Source: Pseudocitrobacter vendiensis
Lineage (GTDB): Bacteria; Pseudomonadota; Gammaproteobacteria; Enterobacterales; Enterobacteriaceae
Reading direction: 5' to 3'
Length of the DNA: 64,000 bases
Assembly (NCBI RefSeq): GCF_943590815.1
Contig: NZ_CALSBS010000020.1
Location: 27,758 to 91,757, forward strand
Shown here: positions 1 to 14,732 of the stretch, in pieces
Layout of the letters: every line of letters starts with the position of its first letter
Position numbering within the stretch: position 1 is the stretch's first letter
Position numbers and translations under genes: made by a program
The notes under the pieces: generated by a model
Told to the model about the DNA's origin: nothing
What the model saw: the letters and a program-made list of their open reading frames with translations, nothing else
Databases searched by the model: none

Positions 1-846
1 TTTGATAATATTTTCCCAGGCACTCGGCGTGCGCGAATTGAGCAGGTATTTCTGCTCATCAAACCGTTTCGGTAAGACGTTAAGCGCATAAAACGCAGAC
101 GCATAGAGAGGATAGCCCGCCGTCGCGCCGTCCATCCGCGGCCAGTTGTGGGTGACTTGTAACGCGGGCTCGCCCTGAAGCGGGATGAGTTCGTTATGCC
201 ATTTATCAGGCCGGTAGTTGCGGGTATCACGCTCTTCATAAATAACGTTGGGATATTTGAGTTGCTGCTGCCACGCCTGGTACGCCGCGTAAGTTGAGGC
301 TAAGGCGATAAGAAAAAGAATGATGCTTCGGCAGATGCCAGCTTTGTTTGTGAAGAAACACCGCCTGAACGACCAGCCATAGCCGAGCGTAAAGCTTAGC
401 TGCGAACAAACCGGTATCAGCAGACTTCCCCAGTACCATTGGCAGACAAGTGTAACGATATGAATCCCCATCCAGGGGAACAATACGGCGAGTGTTCCAC
501 TACCCATCGTGTAAAAACGGAGGCCGGCCTGATGTAGTGCGTAAATCCACCCCAACAATGCCAGGAGCGCGGGCAGCAACAGAATCACGTGCCGCCAGAT
601 GAGGTTCTCTTCCGGCGCGTTATCTCTGGACCAAATGCGACCACCTAAAAACATCAGATTGCAAACGGCGAGCAGCAGCAATGCGGAAGGAAGCCCATCC
701 GTCTCTTTTGCCAGACCAAGCCCCTCTAAAACATAAGCGATAATGGCAACACAGAGTCCACAGAATAATGCCAGGCAGTGCGCCAGAATGGGCACACCGA
801 TAAAAGCCATGATCAGAGACAGAAATATCCATTTTATGTTTTTCAT
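1..846 (-). CDS. Partial membrane protein with PstS-like substrate-binding domain (3' end outside window)
   Basis: An open frame of 282 codons runs without a stop from an ATG at 846 to the left edge of the window. Residues 1-45 and later stretches near 55-70, 85-105, 115-145 and 175-195 are strongly hydrophobic, giving about six membrane segments. After the last one comes a soluble stretch that includes LQGEPALQVTHNWPRMDGAT, followed by GYPLYASAFYALNV. This resembles the start of PstS-family phosphate-binding domains, where a DGATA-type motif precedes a P-x-Y-x-A helix. It lies downstream of glgP on the same strand, 126 bp away and behind a terminator, so it is probably its own unit. From memory, E. 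coli has only a pseudogene remnant (yzgL) near here. Substrate and function are unknown; the PstS link is an inference from a short stretch. Confidence 0.72.
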   Translation of the reverse strand, partial: MKNIKWIFLSLIMAFIGVPILAHCLALFCGLCVAIIAYVLEGLGLAKETDGLPSALLLLAVCNLMFLGGRIWSRDNAPEENLIWRHVILLLPALLALLGWIYALHQAGLRFYTMGSGTLAVLFPWMGIHIVTLVCQWYWGSLLIPVCSQLSFTLGYGWSFRRCFFTNKAGICRSIILFLIALASTYAAYQAWQQQLKYPNVIYEERDTRNYRPDKWHNELIPLQGEPALQVTHNWPRMDGATAGYPLYASAFYALNVLPKRFDEQKYLLNSRTPSAWENIIK

Positions 847-932
847 TGTGCAATCCGCATTTCCCTGCGAAAAGGCAATTGTAACTCACGACAAACTACT
901 TACGCCCCACGCACTTTTCCGAAATATGCACG

Positions 933-957
933 TAAAAAAGGGGCCTTCAGGCCCCTT
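933..957 (-). terminator. glgP terminator
   Basis: An 8-bp perfect stem (AAGGGGCC / GGCCCCTT, loop of 4) at 938-957 is followed on the minus strand by a T-run. It lies 16 bp after the glgP stop and should end the glgBXCAP transcript before the partial gene at the left edge. Confidence 0.85.
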
Positions 958-972
958 CGCATTTTTAGTGAA

Positions 973-4870
<3,898 letters not shown>

Positions 4871-4871
<1 letters not shown>

Positions 4872-6166
4872 TATCGCTCCTGTTTGACCTGCAATTTGCG
4901 CAGCATGTCACGCGTTACCAGCACAATCCCCTCTTCCGAGCGGTAAAAACGGCGTGCATCGTCTTCCGCATTCTCACCAATCACCATTCCTTCCGGAATA
5001 ACGCAGGCGCGGTCGATAACGCAACGGCGTAAGCGGCATGAACGGCCAACCCAAACATCCGGTAATAAAACTGCCGAATCAATGTTACAGAACGAGTTCA
5101 CGCGCACACGCGGGAACAGGACGGATTGCACCACGACGGAACCTGAAATAATGCAGCCGCCGGAGACCAGCGAGTTCAGGGTCATCCCATGGCTACCGGA
5201 GCGGTCCTGAACGAACTTCGCCGGCGGCAGAGATTCCATATGGGTACGAATCGGCCAGTTCTGGTCATACATGTCTAGTTCGGGCGTGACGGACGCCAGG
5301 TCAAGGTTCGCTTTCCAGTACGCTTCCAGCGTACCTACATCACGCCAGTACGGTTCTGCATTAGGGTCAGACTGTACGCAGGAGAGTGGGAAAGGATGTG
5401 CATAAGCCATGCCAGCTTTGGTGATTTTCGGGATGATATCTTTGCCGAAGTCGTGGCTGGAGTTTTCGTCCAGATCGTCTTCTTTAAGCAGCTCATAAAG
5501 ATATTCAGCATCAAAGACATAGATACCCATACTGGCGAGGGATTTGCTCGGGTCGTTGGGCATGGCCGGTGGATTAGCCGGTTTCTCGACGAAGTCGATT
5601 ATCTTCTCACTTTCGTCTACCGCCATAACGCCAAATGCCGTTGCTTCTTCAATGGGCACTGGCATACACGCCACGGTGCAGCGCGCGCCTTTTTCGACGT
5701 GGTCGATAAGCATGCGCGAGTAATCTTGTTTGTAGATGTGGTCGCCCGCGAGGATCACCACATATTCCGCTTTATAGCGATTGATGATGTCGAGGTTCTG
5801 GGTTACCGCATCGGCGGTACCGCGATACCAGTTTTCGCCGTGTACGCGCTGCTGCGCCGGCAGAAGATCGACAAACTCGTTCATCTCTTCGCTAAAGAAG
5901 GACCAGCCGCGCTGGATGTGTTGTACGAGCGTGTGTGACTGATACTGCGTAATCACGCCAATACGACGAATCCCTGAGTTGATGCAGTTCGACAGCGCAA
6001 AGTCGATGATGCGGAATTTCCCGCCAAAGTGCACCGCCGGTTTCGCACGCTTGATGGTGAGATCTTTTAAGCGCGTGCCGCGGCCACCCGCGAGGATCAG
6101 CGCAACCGTTTTATTCGGTAACTGGCGCGCCAGCATTAAGGGATCGTTTTTTTCCAGCCTAACCAT
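4871..6166 (-). CDS. glgC: Glucose-1-phosphate adenylyltransferase (ADP-glucose pyrophosphorylase)
   Basis: Makes ADP-glucose from ATP and glucose-1-phosphate, the committed and allosterically controlled step of glycogen synthesis. The 431-residue length equals that of E. coli GlgC. The nucleotide loop [14 protein letters not shown] starts near residue 23, and the lysine at 39 in the next stretch corresponds to the known fructose-1,6-bisphosphate activator site. FVEKP, the glucose-1-phosphate lysine motif, is present, and a C-terminal left-handed beta-helix follows. It lies between glgX (55-bp gap) and glgA (1-nt overlap). Confidence 0.98.
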
Positions 6167-6221
6167 GATTAACTCCTTTTGTTGCTCGTCTTCATCCGCT
6201 ATCTGCGGAATGTTTCAGAGC

Positions 6222-8198
6222 CTATGACCTTTGAAATACGCACACTCCGTGCGCGGGCCCATGCCAGACAGCCATGACGACCGGATTATCCTCTCCGGCG
6301 AAGGGGGGAACAGCACGCCACTCCCCCTCAGGTAAAACGAGTGTAGCCACGTCGTGCGTCGCATTGAGCGTAATAAGCCAGCGATGGGAAAGCAGAACTT
6401 GCATCCGCCTTACGCCGTTTTGCCACTCATCAGGATGCAGCGGTTGCGCATGTTGATTGAGCCACTGCACATTGCCGTCTCCCTCCTGCCACCAGGTATC
6501 CTGCGTTAAGGCAGGGATGGTCTGGCGCAGATGAATCAGCGCGGCGGTAAATGCGGTAAGCCCGGCATTGGCGTTTTCCCAATCCAGCCAGGTCAACGGA
6601 TTGTCCTGGCAGTAGGCGTTGTTATTACCGTGCTGGCTATGACCATGTTCGTCACCGGCCAGCAGCATCGGTGTCCCCTGAGACAGCAGTAGCGTTGTGA
6701 GCAGCGCATGTACACTGGCCCGACGGCGCTCAATAATGTCCAGGTTACCACCTAATCCTTCTATACCATGATTATTGCTATGGTTATTGCTAGTGCCGTC
6801 GCGATTTTCCTCACCATTGGCTTCGTTATGCTTATTATTGAAGCAAACGCAGTCACGCAGCGTGAAGCCATCGTGCGCCGTCACCAGATTCACCGCAGCC
6901 GACGGGCTACGCCCCCCTCGCGCAAAAACGTCGCTGGAGGCGGCAAAACGTTGGGCAAACTCGCCCAACGAGAGATTTTCCTGCAACCAAAAACGGCGCA
7001 TTGCATCGCGAAAATGGTCGTTCCATTCCACAAACGGCGGCGGGAAATTACCCACCTGATAACCGCCCATCCCGATATCCCACGGCTCAGCAATCAGCTT
7101 CACCGCAGACAGAACCGGGTCGTGTTTAATGGCTTCAAACAGTGGCGCATCCTGACGAAATTCCGGCGTACGCCCCATAATGGTCGCTAAATCGAAGCGA
7201 AAACCATCAACATGGCAGACATCTACCCAAAAACGCAGGCACTGACGGGCATACTCCACGCCGCCAGAATGACTGAGGTTGAGCGTGTTTCCACACCCCG
7301 TCCAGTTATGGTAATCACCATCTTCCCTGATCCAATAATAGCTACAGTTATCAATTCCGCGCAGCGAGAAGGTCGGACCATCAAGGTCAATCTCCGCGCT
7401 GTGGTTCAGCACAACGTCAAGAATCACTTCAATTCCGGCGCGGTGCAGCGCTTTTATGGCATCGCGAAATTCATCCAGCGCGCGCTCGGGCGAACTGGCG
7501 TAGCGCGGGTCGAGGGCAAACATCGCCATCGGGTTGTAGCCCCAGTAATTGCTTAGCCCCATGCGTTGCAGGCGCGGTTCGCTGGCAAAATGCGCTACTG
7601 GCATCAGCTCCAGCGCGGTAATACCCAACGTCTTGAAGTAGTTAAGCATCACCGGGTGAGCGAGTGCTTTGTAGGTGCCGCGAATTTCCTGCGGAATCCC
7701 CGGATGGCGATAGGTCAGCCCCTTTACATGCGCTTCGTAGATGACGGTTTTGCCCCACGCGGTACGCGGTGGTGCGTCGTCTTCCCACTGATAATCCAGC
7801 GCAGCCACGACCGATTTCGGCGCGATCGCTGCACTGTCGCTGTTATCCGGCTGCTGATGCCCGCCGTGCAGGGTTGGATCATCGTTCAGCGTGCCATCGA
7901 CCCGAAAGCAGCATGGGTCGATAAGCAGTTTCGCCGGGTTAAAGCGGTGGCCCTGCGCGGGGTCCCACGGCCCGTGGACGCGATAGCCATAACGCAGCCC
8001 CGGGCGCGCTTTTGGCAGATATCCGTGCCAGACATCACCACTGCGCGCAGGTAAGTCGTAGCGCGACTCGTTGCCCTGCGCATCGAACACGCAGAGTTCC
8101 ACCCGCTCAGCATGGGCAGAGAAGAGCGTGAAATTCACGCCCTTGCCGTCATAGCGCGCGCCTAACGGCGTGGGTGTTCCTGCTGCGAGTACGGTCAT
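6222..8198 (-). CDS. glgX: Glycogen debranching enzyme
   Basis: Hydrolyses alpha-1,6 branches of glycogen after phosphorylase has shortened the outer chains. The 658-residue protein is of the isoamylase type (GH13): an N-terminal carbohydrate-binding beta domain, then a TIM barrel carrying [12 protein letters not shown] (nucleophile Asp), LIAEPWDIG (acid/base Glu) and TAHDGFTL. A glycine/asparagine-rich loop with NNHSNNHG is normal for the family. The start overlaps the glgB stop by 4 nt. Confidence 0.97.
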   Translation of the reverse strand: MTVLAAGTPTPLGARYDGKGVNFTLFSAHAERVELCVFDAQGNESRYDLPARSGDVWHGYLPKARPGLRYGYRVHGPWDPAQGHRFNPAKLLIDPCCFRVDGTLNDDPTLHGGHQQPDNSDSAAIAPKSVVAALDYQWEDDAPPRTAWGKTVIYEAHVKGLTYRHPGIPQEIRGTYKALAHPVMLNYFKTLGITALELMPVAHFASEPRLQRMGLSNYWGYNPMAMFALDPRYASSPERALDEFRDAIKALHRAGIEVILDVVLNHSAEIDLDGPTFSLRGIDNCSYYWIREDGDYHNWTGCGNTLNLSHSGGVEYARQCLRFWVDVCHVDGFRFDLATIMGRTPEFRQDAPLFEAIKHDPVLSAVKLIAEPWDIGMGGYQVGNFPPPFVEWNDHFRDAMRRFWLQENLSLGEFAQRFAASSDVFARGGRSPSAAVNLVTAHDGFTLRDCVCFNNKHNEANGEENRDGTSNNHSNNHGIEGLGGNLDIIERRRASVHALLTTLLLSQGTPMLLAGDEHGHSQHGNNNAYCQDNPLTWLDWENANAGLTAFTAALIHLRQTIPALTQDTWWQEGDGNVQWLNQHAQPLHPDEWQNGVRRMQVLLSHRWLITLNATHDVATLVLPEGEWRAVPPFAGEDNPVVMAVWHGPAHGVCVFQRS

Positions 8199-10381
8199 TC
8201 CCCCTCCCGGACCAGCCAGATAGTCGACAGCGGCGGCAGCGTCAGGCTCAGGGAGTGCTCACGACCGTGGCTGGCAATATGGTCACTGTGCACCACGCCG
8301 CCATTCCCGGCATTACTGCCGTGATAGTGTGCCGAATCAGTATTCAGCTCTTCTCGCCAGCTACCCGGCTGATTGATACCAAAGCGATAATCATGGCGCG
8401 GCACCGGCGTAAAGTTACTGGCGACGATCAGCTCATTGCCTTGCTTATCACGACGCACAAAGATAAAGACCGAACGCGCGTGGTCATCGACCACCAGCCA
8501 TTCGAAGCCGTACGGGTCAAAATCCAGCTCGTGCAGCGCTTTATGGTGGCGATAAGTGTGGTTCAGGTCGCGAACCAAACGCTGAACACCGTGGTGCCAG
8601 TTGTCGCCGCCTTCCAGCAGATGCCAGTCGAGACTGCCGTCGTGGTTCCACTCGCGCCCCTGAGCAAACTCATTGCCCATAAACAGCAGCTTTTTACCCG
8701 GGAAGGCGAAGAGCCAGCCGTAGTAGGCGCGCAGGTTGGCAAACTTCTGCCAGGCATCGCCCGGCATACGGTCGAGAATCGATTTCTTGCCGTGGACGAC
8801 TTCATCATGCGACAGAGGCAGCACGAAGTTTTCCGTGTAGTTATAAAGCAGCCCAAAGGTCATTTTGTCGTGATGATACTGACGATAGACCGGGTCAAGC
8901 TTCATGTAGTCGAGCGTGTCGTGCATCCAGCCCAGATTCCACTTGTACCAGAAACCCAGGCCGCCGGTTTCCTGCGGGCGCGAAACGCCGGGAAAATCGG
9001 TCGACTCTTCTGCCATACTTACCGCACCGGGTACCTGCTCACCCAGCACGCGGTTGGTATTGCGCAGGAATTCAATCGCTTGCAGGTTTTCGCGGCCACC
9101 AAATTCATTGGGGATCCACTCGCCCTCTTTACGGCTATAGTCGCGGTAGATCATGGAAGCTACCGCATCCACGCGCAGTGCATCGATGCCAAAGCGTTCT
9201 ATCCAGTACAGCGCATTACCCGTCAGATAGTTGCTGACTTCACGGCGGCCATAGTTGTAAATCAGGGTATTCCAGTCCTGATGGTAGCCTTCACGCGGGT
9301 CATCATGTTCGTAGAGTTTGGTGCCATCGAACTCCGCCAGCGCAAAGTCATCCGACGGGAAATGGCCAGGCACCCAGTCGAGAATCACGTTCAGACCGGC
9401 AGCGTGCGCGGCATTGATAAAGTAACGGAAATCTTCGCGCGTACCGAAACGGCGCGTCGGTGCGTATAATCCGGTTGGCTGGTAGCCCCAGCTTCCGTCG
9501 AACGGATGCTCGTTAACAGGCAGCAGCTCCAGATGGGTGAAGCCCATCCATTTAGCGTAAGGCACTAACTGGTCTGCCAGCTCACGATAGCTCAGCCAGA
9601 AGTTGTTATCCGTATGGCGACGCCAGGAACCGAGATGCACTTCATAAATGGAAATCGGCGCATCGAAGCCATTTGCTTTCTTACGCTCTTCCGTCTGCAC
9701 CACTTTTTCCGGCAGGCCGCAAATCAGCGATGCCGTTTCGGGGCGCATCTGGGCTTCGAAGGCGTAGGGGTCCGCTTTGATACGAAGCTGACCATGTGCG
9801 TCAATCATCTCAAACTTATAGAGCTGACCATTATGTGCGCCGGGCACAAACAGTTCCCAAATCCCCGTTTCTTTACGCAGACGCATCGGATGACGACGAC
9901 CATCCCAGTAGTTGAACTGCCCGACCACAGAGACGCGACGGGCATTCGGGGCCCACACCGAGAAACGCGTGCCGGTAACGCCGTCCATTGTGTCGGCATG
10001 CGCACCCAGCGTCTCGTACGGACGCAGGTGCGTGCCTTCAGACAACAGCCATGCGTCCATCTCCTGCAGCAGCGGGCCGAAGCGATAAGGGTCGTCGATC
10101 AGATTCTGCTGACCATGCCAAACCACCGCCAGTTGATAACGAAATGGATTTTTACGTCGCGGCAGAACGCCGCAAAAGAAACCGCGCGAGTCTAAACACT
10201 CGAGCTTACCGACTTTACGCCCGGTTTTCGGTTCGATAACCCAGACATCAGTCGCATCAGGTAAAAGCGCCCGGACTTCCAGCCCTGCTTCGGTACTATG
10301 CATACCCAAAACGGAAAAAGGATCCGCAAAATGGCCAGCAATTAGCGCGTTAATCACGTCTCTATCAATACGATCGGACAT
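8195..10381 (-). CDS. glgB: 1,4-alpha-glucan branching enzyme
   Basis: Cuts an alpha-1,4 chain and reattaches it as an alpha-1,6 branch, shaping glycogen. At 728 residues it has the E. coli length and domain order: two N-terminal beta-sandwich domains, a GH13 barrel with [17 protein letters not shown] (nucleophile) and [10 protein letters not shown] (acid/base), then a C-terminal beta domain. It is the first gene of glgBXCAP. The 258-bp gap before the asd stop must hold the operon promoter; no unambiguous -35/-10 pair was picked there. Confidence 0.98.
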   Translation of the reverse strand: MSDRIDRDVINALIAGHFADPFSVLGMHSTEAGLEVRALLPDATDVWVIEPKTGRKVGKLECLDSRGFFCGVLPRRKNPFRYQLAVVWHGQQNLIDDPYRFGPLLQEMDAWLLSEGTHLRPYETLGAHADTMDGVTGTRFSVWAPNARRVSVVGQFNYWDGRRHPMRLRKETGIWELFVPGAHNGQLYKFEMIDAHGQLRIKADPYAFEAQMRPETASLICGLPEKVVQTEERKKANGFDAPISIYEVHLGSWRRHTDNNFWLSYRELADQLVPYAKWMGFTHLELLPVNEHPFDGSWGYQPTGLYAPTRRFGTREDFRYFINAAHAAGLNVILDWVPGHFPSDDFALAEFDGTKLYEHDDPREGYHQDWNTLIYNYGRREVSNYLTGNALYWIERFGIDALRVDAVASMIYRDYSRKEGEWIPNEFGGRENLQAIEFLRNTNRVLGEQVPGAVSMAEESTDFPGVSRPQETGGLGFWYKWNLGWMHDTLDYMKLDPVYRQYHHDKMTFGLLYNYTENFVLPLSHDEVVHGKKSILDRMPGDAWQKFANLRAYYGWLFAFPGKKLLFMGNEFAQGREWNHDGSLDWHLLEGGDNWHHGVQRLVRDLNHTYRHHKALHELDFDPYGFEWLVVDDHARSVFIFVRRDKQGNELIVASNFTPVPRHDYRFGINQPGSWREELNTDSAHYHGSNAGNGGVVHSDHIASHGREHSLSLTLPPLSTIWLVREGE

Positions 10382-10611
10382 GGTTCATCATCCTGTTATA
10401 TGAGTGTCGTCTCGTTCCAGTTATGTGGACGACATTTTTGACCTGCACGGCACAGCACAATGTGCTTCCTCTCTGCACCGCCCAACCTTCAGCCAAGGTC
10501 ACAAATATGGAACCTTGCTTACAGCATAGCCAACGCTTTATTTAACCTCAGAGAAAAATGAATACATTCGCGTTTACTCCTTGTAGTACGCAAAACCTAT
10601 CAGATGTAAAC

Positions 10612-10632
10612 AGGGGGGCATAAAGCCCCCCT
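10612..10632 (-). terminator. asd terminator hairpin
   Basis: An 8-bp perfect stem AGGGGGGC / GCCCCCCT with a 5-base loop begins 8 bp after the asd stop. On the minus strand only GTTT follows, so the U-tract is weak. Confidence 0.6.
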
Positions 10633-10639
10633 GAGAATA

Positions 10640-11746
10640 TTAAGCCAGCTGGCGCAGCATGCGGCGCAGCGGTTCTGCTGCCCCCCACAATAACTGGTCA
10701 CCGACAGTGAAGGCGGAGAGATACTCCGGCCCCATGTTCAGTTTACGCAAACGCCCAACCGGCGTGGTCAGCGTGCCGGTGACCGCCGCTGGGGTCAGCT
10801 CGCGCATGGTGATGTCACGATCGTTCGGGATGACTTTCGCCCACGGGTTGTGAGCCGCCAGCAGCTCTTCAACGGTGGCGATAGAAATATCTTTTTTTAG
10901 TTTCAGCGTGAAGGCCTGGCTGTGACAACGCAGCGCGCCGACACGGACACACAGGCCGTCAACCGGGATGGTGGACGGCGTAGCGAGGATTTTGTTGGTC
11001 TCGGCCTGGCCTTTCCACTCTTCACGGCTCTGGCCGTTATCGAGCTGTTTGTCGATCCACGGGATCAGGCTACCTGCCAGCGGTACACAGAAGTTATCGA
11101 CCGCCAGATCGCCACTGCGCGTCAGCGCGGTGACTTTGCGTTCGATATCGAGAATAGCGGAAGCCGGGTTCGCCAGTTCATCGGCGACGTGATTGTGCAG
11201 TTGGCCCATTTGGGTCAGCAGTTCACGCATATGACGCGCACCGCCGCCGGAAGCCGCCTGATAAGTAGCAACGGACGCCCACTCCACCAGGTCGTTAGCG
11301 AACAGGCCGCCTAAGGACATCAGCATCAGGCTGACGGTGCAGTTGCCGCCCACAAAGGTTTTCACACCGTTGTTCAGGCCATCGGTGATGACTTTCTGGT
11401 TGACCGGGTCAAGAATGATAATGGCATCATCTTTCATGCGCAGCGAAGAAGCCGCGTCAATCCAGTAGCCCTGCCAGCCGCTTTCACGAAGCTTTGGATA
11501 GATTTCGTTGGTATAATCGCCGCCCTGGCAGGTGACAATAATGTCCAGGGCCTTCAGCGCGTCAAGATCGTAAGCATCCTGCAGCGTACCACCGGTGGTG
11601 GTGCCAAAAGACGGCGCCGCCTGCCCAAGCTGGGAGGTGGAGAAGAAGACCGGGCGAATGGCGTCAAAATCGCGCTCTTCCACCATGCGTTGCATGAGTA
11701 CAGAGCCGACCATTCCACGCCAGCCGATAAAACCAACATTTTTCAT
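10640..11746 (-). CDS. asd: Aspartate-semialdehyde dehydrogenase
   Basis: Reduces aspartyl phosphate with NADPH to aspartate semialdehyde, the branch point to lysine/diaminopimelate, threonine and methionine. The 368-residue protein starts with a Rossmann nucleotide motif ([11 protein letters not shown]). The catalytic cysteine is in [10 protein letters not shown] at residue 136, and the histidine motif [10 protein letters not shown] lies near 270. It is a single gene, with its own hairpin downstream and a 231-bp divergent gap to yhgN. Confidence 0.98.
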   Translation of the reverse strand: MKNVGFIGWRGMVGSVLMQRMVEERDFDAIRPVFFSTSQLGQAAPSFGTTTGGTLQDAYDLDALKALDIIVTCQGGDYTNEIYPKLRESGWQGYWIDAASSLRMKDDAIIILDPVNQKVITDGLNNGVKTFVGGNCTVSLMLMSLGGLFANDLVEWASVATYQAASGGGARHMRELLTQMGQLHNHVADELANPASAILDIERKVTALTRSGDLAVDNFCVPLAGSLIPWIDKQLDNGQSREEWKGQAETNKILATPSTIPVDGLCVRVGALRCHSQAFTLKLKKDISIATVEELLAAHNPWAKVIPNDRDITMRELTPAAVTGTLTTPVGRLRKLNMGPEYLSAFTVGDQLLWGAAEPLRRMLRQLA

Positions 11747-11977
11747 AACGTTTTTTCCTGCAGAGATGTGCTGTTAATGCCACCAGATCCGGTGCGACAT
11801 CCTTCACATTACAAAAAGCAGCCAAAGTCGCAAGTGAAATTAATCAATGATTGCAAAGCAATCAGAAATGCAACTTATTACCCCCATTTTGGGAGCCAAC
11901 ACGCGCCACTTCGGAAACCTTTCCATCGGCTACGTGTTTAGCAGAAAATCCGCAATGATTATCAGGGAATTTAGGTT

Positions 11978-12571
11978 ATGAATGAAATCTTTTCTGCATC
12001 CGTTTTGTTGATCCTGATTATGGATCCATTAGGAAACTTGCCGATTTTTATGTCGGTATTAAAACACACGGAACCCAGGCGCCGCAGGGCGATCATGATA
12101 CGTGAGCTTTTAATCGCACTTCTCGTCATGCTGATTTTCCTGTTCGCCGGCGAGAAGATTTTGGCCTTTTTGAACCTGCGTGCCGAAACGGTTTCTATCT
12201 CTGGCGGCATCATTCTGTTTTTGATTGCCATTAAGATGATATTTCCGAGTAGTTCCGAAAATAGTTCCGGTTTACCGGCGGGTGAAGAGCCGTTTATTGT
12301 GCCGCTCGCCATTCCGCTGGTCGCCGGGCCGACCCTTCTGGCGACGTTAATGCTGCTCTCGCATCAATATCCCAACAATATAAGCCACCTCGTTATCGCG
12401 TTACTGATTGCCTGGGGCGGCACGGTAGCGATTCTGCTGCAATCGTCGCTGTTCTTACGACTGCTGGGCGAGAAAGGCGTGAACGCACTGGAGCGCCTGA
12501 TGGGGCTGATTCTGGTAATGATGGCAACCCAGATGTTCCTGGACGGCATTCGGATGTGGATGAAGGGCTGA
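11978..12571 (+). CDS. yhgN: MarC-family inner membrane protein YhgN
   Basis: A 197-residue MarC/NAAT-family membrane protein with six predicted hydrophobic segments. It starts MNEIFSASVLLILIMDPLGN, and the MDPLGNLP motif is a family hallmark; the second half has a similar repeat around VPLAIPLVAGPT. Its transport substrate is not established. It is a single gene divergent from asd, with the same placement as in E. coli. Confidence 0.94.
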   Translation: MNEIFSASVLLILIMDPLGNLPIFMSVLKHTEPRRRRAIMIRELLIALLVMLIFLFAGEKILAFLNLRAETVSISGGIILFLIAIKMIFPSSSENSSGLPAGEEPFIVPLAIPLVAGPTLLATLMLLSHQYPNNISHLVIALLIAWGGTVAILLQSSLFLRLLGEKGVNALERLMGLILVMMATQMFLDGIRMWMKG

Positions 12572-12573
12572 TA

Positions 12574-12664
12574 GCCCGGACCGAAGCCGGGTGGCGGCTA
12601 CGCCTTACCCAGCCTACAACAATTTCGCCACCCCGCAGGCCCGGCAAGCGAAGCGCCACCGGGC
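12574..12664. repeat. REP pair (BIME) between yhgN and gntU
   Basis: Two inverted GC-rich units: one around CCGAAGCCGGGTGGCGGCT and one around GGCCCGGCAAGCGAAGCGCC, which is the REP core pattern. They lie in the 3'-3' gap of convergent genes. Confidence 0.8.
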
Positions 12665-12674
12665 ATTTTCGCCA

Positions 12675-12704
12675 ATAAAAAAGGGCTTCCATCAGGAAGC
12701 CCTT
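12675..12704 (-). terminator. gntKU terminator
   Basis: A perfect 10-bp stem AAGGGCTTCC / GGAAGCCCTT with loop ATCA, followed on the minus strand by six T residues. It lies 22 bp after the gntU stop and may act weakly for yhgN in the other direction. Confidence 0.9.
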
Positions 12705-12726
12705 TCGCAATAACGTTCTGTAAAAC

Positions 12727-14067
12727 CTAGCTCAGCAGGGTAAACGCAATCATACCGACAATCGCGCCCACGGTACCGAGGATGGTTTCCATCATGGTCC
12801 AGGTTTTCAGCGTCTGTGCTTCGGTGGCGTTGGTGAATTTACCGAACAGCCAGAAACCAGCATCGTTCACGTGGCTGACCACAATCGAGCCGCCCGCGAT
12901 ACAGATAGAGAGTGCCGCCATCTGCGCGCCGTTGTAGTTCAACTGCTCAATTACCGGCATCACCAGACCCACCGCCGTCAGACAAGCAACCGTGGCGGAA
13001 CCCTGAATGATACGTACCGCAGCCGCCAGGATGAAGCAGGTCAGCGCAATCGGCAGACCCATACCGGTCAGCGCTTCGCCCAGTGCCGGGCCCACGCCGG
13101 AGTCAACCAGAACCTGTTTGAACACGCCGCCTGCACCGATAACCAGCAGGATAATGCCCGCAGGTTGCAGCGCGTGACCACAGATTTCCATCACTTTGTC
13201 TTTCGCCATACCCTGACGATACGCCAGGCCATAAATAGCAACCAGACACGCAATCAGGATTGCGGTGAAGGGGTGACCGATAAATTCAAACCATTCGTAT
13301 GCGGTAGAACCTTCAGCGACAAAACGCGCCGCAATGGTTTTCAGGCCAACCAGAACCAGCGGCAGCAAAATCAACGCGAGGCTGAAACCGAACGATGGCA
13401 TTTTGCCTTCGCCCAGGTGCGGCTCGGTGATGTCTTCCGGAATGCTCAGCTCAACGTAGCGGCTGATAAAGTTGCCCCACAGCGGGCCGGCGATGATCAT
13501 GCCCGGGATCGCCGCGCACAGACCAATCAGGATCATCCAGCCGAAATCGGCGTGCATCTGGGAAGCCAGCAGCATCGGTGCAGGCCCAGGCAGCAGGAAC
13601 GCCGCCGCTGCCGCAACACCGGCAAACAGAGGAATCACCAGTTTCACCAGGTTCGTCCCGGTGTGACGCGCCATAGAGAACGCGACGCTAATCAGAAGCA
13701 CAATCGCCACTTCGAAGAACAGCGGCAGTGCACAAATCAGACCCGCCAGGCCAATCGCATAGTGCGCGCGGTTGTGGCCAAAAGATTTCAGCATTTTGAC
13801 GGCAATCTGATCGACTGCGCCCGTTTCATGCAGAATTTTGCCGAACATCGCGCCCAGCGCGACCACGATAGCCAGGAAGCCCAGCGTACCGCCCATCCCT
13901 TTTTCCATGGTTTGCGCGATCTTAATCAGCGGCATACCCGAGAAAAGACCTGCACCAATAGAAACCACCATCAAAGCCAGGAAGGCGTGCATACGCGCCT
14001 TCATGACTAAAAACAACAGCAGCAGAACAGAGCCTACTGCTGTTAAAACCAGCGTTAAAGTTGTCAC
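12727..14067 (-). CDS. gntU: Low-affinity gluconate transporter
   Basis: Inner-membrane GntP-family gluconate:H+ symporter, 446 residues (as in E. coli), with 12 or more hydrophobic segments and the family stretch GGSIVVSHVNDAGFWL near the C terminus. The start is a GTG that overlaps the gntK TGA stop (GTGA), so translation is likely coupled to the kinase that phosphorylates the imported gluconate. Control should come from the gntK promoter upstream. Confidence 0.97.
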   Translation of the reverse strand: MTTLTLVLTAVGSVLLLLFLVMKARMHAFLALMVVSIGAGLFSGMPLIKIAQTMEKGMGGTLGFLAIVVALGAMFGKILHETGAVDQIAVKMLKSFGHNRAHYAIGLAGLICALPLFFEVAIVLLISVAFSMARHTGTNLVKLVIPLFAGVAAAAAFLLPGPAPMLLASQMHADFGWMILIGLCAAIPGMIIAGPLWGNFISRYVELSIPEDITEPHLGEGKMPSFGFSLALILLPLVLVGLKTIAARFVAEGSTAYEWFEFIGHPFTAILIACLVAIYGLAYRQGMAKDKVMEICGHALQPAGIILLVIGAGGVFKQVLVDSGVGPALGEALTGMGLPIALTCFILAAAVRIIQGSATVACLTAVGLVMPVIEQLNYNGAQMAALSICIAGGSIVVSHVNDAGFWLFGKFTNATEAQTLKTWTMMETILGTVGAIVGMIAFTLLS

Positions 14068-14597
14068 GCGTTACTGCCTTTGTTAATCACTTCAATAGTA
14101 CTGTTGATAACGCCTTCCAGCGGCTGATCGATATCAACCACCAGCACATCACGTTCATCCGCATTCGGTTCCTGCAGCGTTTCGAACTGCGTCACCAGCA
14201 TTTGCGTTTTGAAGAAGTGACCTTTGCGCGCCTTCAAACGGCTTTCGATCAGATCGAAATCGCCTTTCAGGTACACGAAGGAGAGATTCGGGTTACCTTC
14301 ACGCAGAATGTCGCGGTACGCTTTTTTCAGCGCAGAGCAGACAATCAGGGAAACTTTGTTAGTACGTTGCATGGCGAATGCGGCGTCGTTCAGCGCTTGC
14401 AGCCACGGTTTACGGTCGTCGTCGTTCAGCGGTTCGCCGGAGGACATTTTGACGATGTTGCAACGCGGATGAAGGAAATCGCCATCAAGAAACGCGGCAT
14501 TCAGTCGATGCGCCACTTCACTGGCGACTGCGGATTTACCACTGCCAGATACGCCCATCAGAACGTAGACATGGTGATCATGATTAGTCGTGCTCAA
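14064..14597 (-). CDS. gntK: Gluconokinase
   Basis: Phosphorylates gluconate with ATP to 6-phosphogluconate, which enters the Entner-Doudoroff or pentose phosphate route. The protein is 177 residues. The Walker A motif GVSGSGKS is at residues 15-22. The start is an unusual TTG, supported by a strong AGGAGG about 6 bp upstream and by alignment with E. coli GntK (MSTTNHDHH). It forms an operon with gntU (4-nt overlap) and is preceded by two GntR boxes and a CRP-like site. Confidence 0.96.
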   Translation of the reverse strand: MSTTNHDHHVYVLMGVSGSGKSAVASEVAHRLNAAFLDGDFLHPRCNIVKMSSGEPLNDDDRKPWLQALNDAAFAMQRTNKVSLIVCSALKKAYRDILREGNPNLSFVYLKGDFDLIESRLKARKGHFFKTQMLVTQFETLQEPNADERDVLVVDIDQPLEGVINSTIEVINKGSNA

Positions 14598-14624
14598 AGC
14601 GTCCTCCTGCTGGACACAAGAATT

Positions 14625-14652
14625 TGTTACGGGTAACTGTTATCGGTAACAT
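14625..14652 (-). promoter_or_regulatory. Tandem GntR operators upstream of gntK
   Basis: Two adjacent near-palindromes, GTTACGGGTAAC and GTTATCGGTAAC, lie 30-55 bp upstream of the gntK TTG. They match the arrangement known for the E. coli gntKU promoter, where GntR represses until gluconate is present. Confidence 0.88.
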
Positions 14653-14706
14653 TGTCATGCCGGACCAGTGGAGAAGCAATCACCATTCGTGCCGGAAATG
14701 AATATG

Positions 14707-14722
14707 TGTGATCTAGTTCAAA
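14707..14722 (-). promoter_or_regulatory. Probable CRP site upstream of gntKU
   Basis: TGTGATCTAGTTCAAA keeps the strong half-site TGTGA and a weaker right half. It lies about 55 bp upstream of the GntR boxes, a fitting position for catabolite activation of gntKU, which is known in E. coli. Confidence 0.6.
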
Positions 14723-14732
14723 TTTGTCAGGG

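Noticed and set aside
236..889. Short minus-strand frames suggesting broken or separate small genes at the left edge
   Set aside because: They are out of frame with a continuous 282-codon reading frame (846 to 1) that has no stop and a sensible membrane-protein composition.
13000..14010. 379-codon plus-strand frame opposite gntU
   Set aside because: It is antisense to a clear transporter gene, is Arg/Gln/His-rich as expected from a reverse-frame shadow, and has no family signature.
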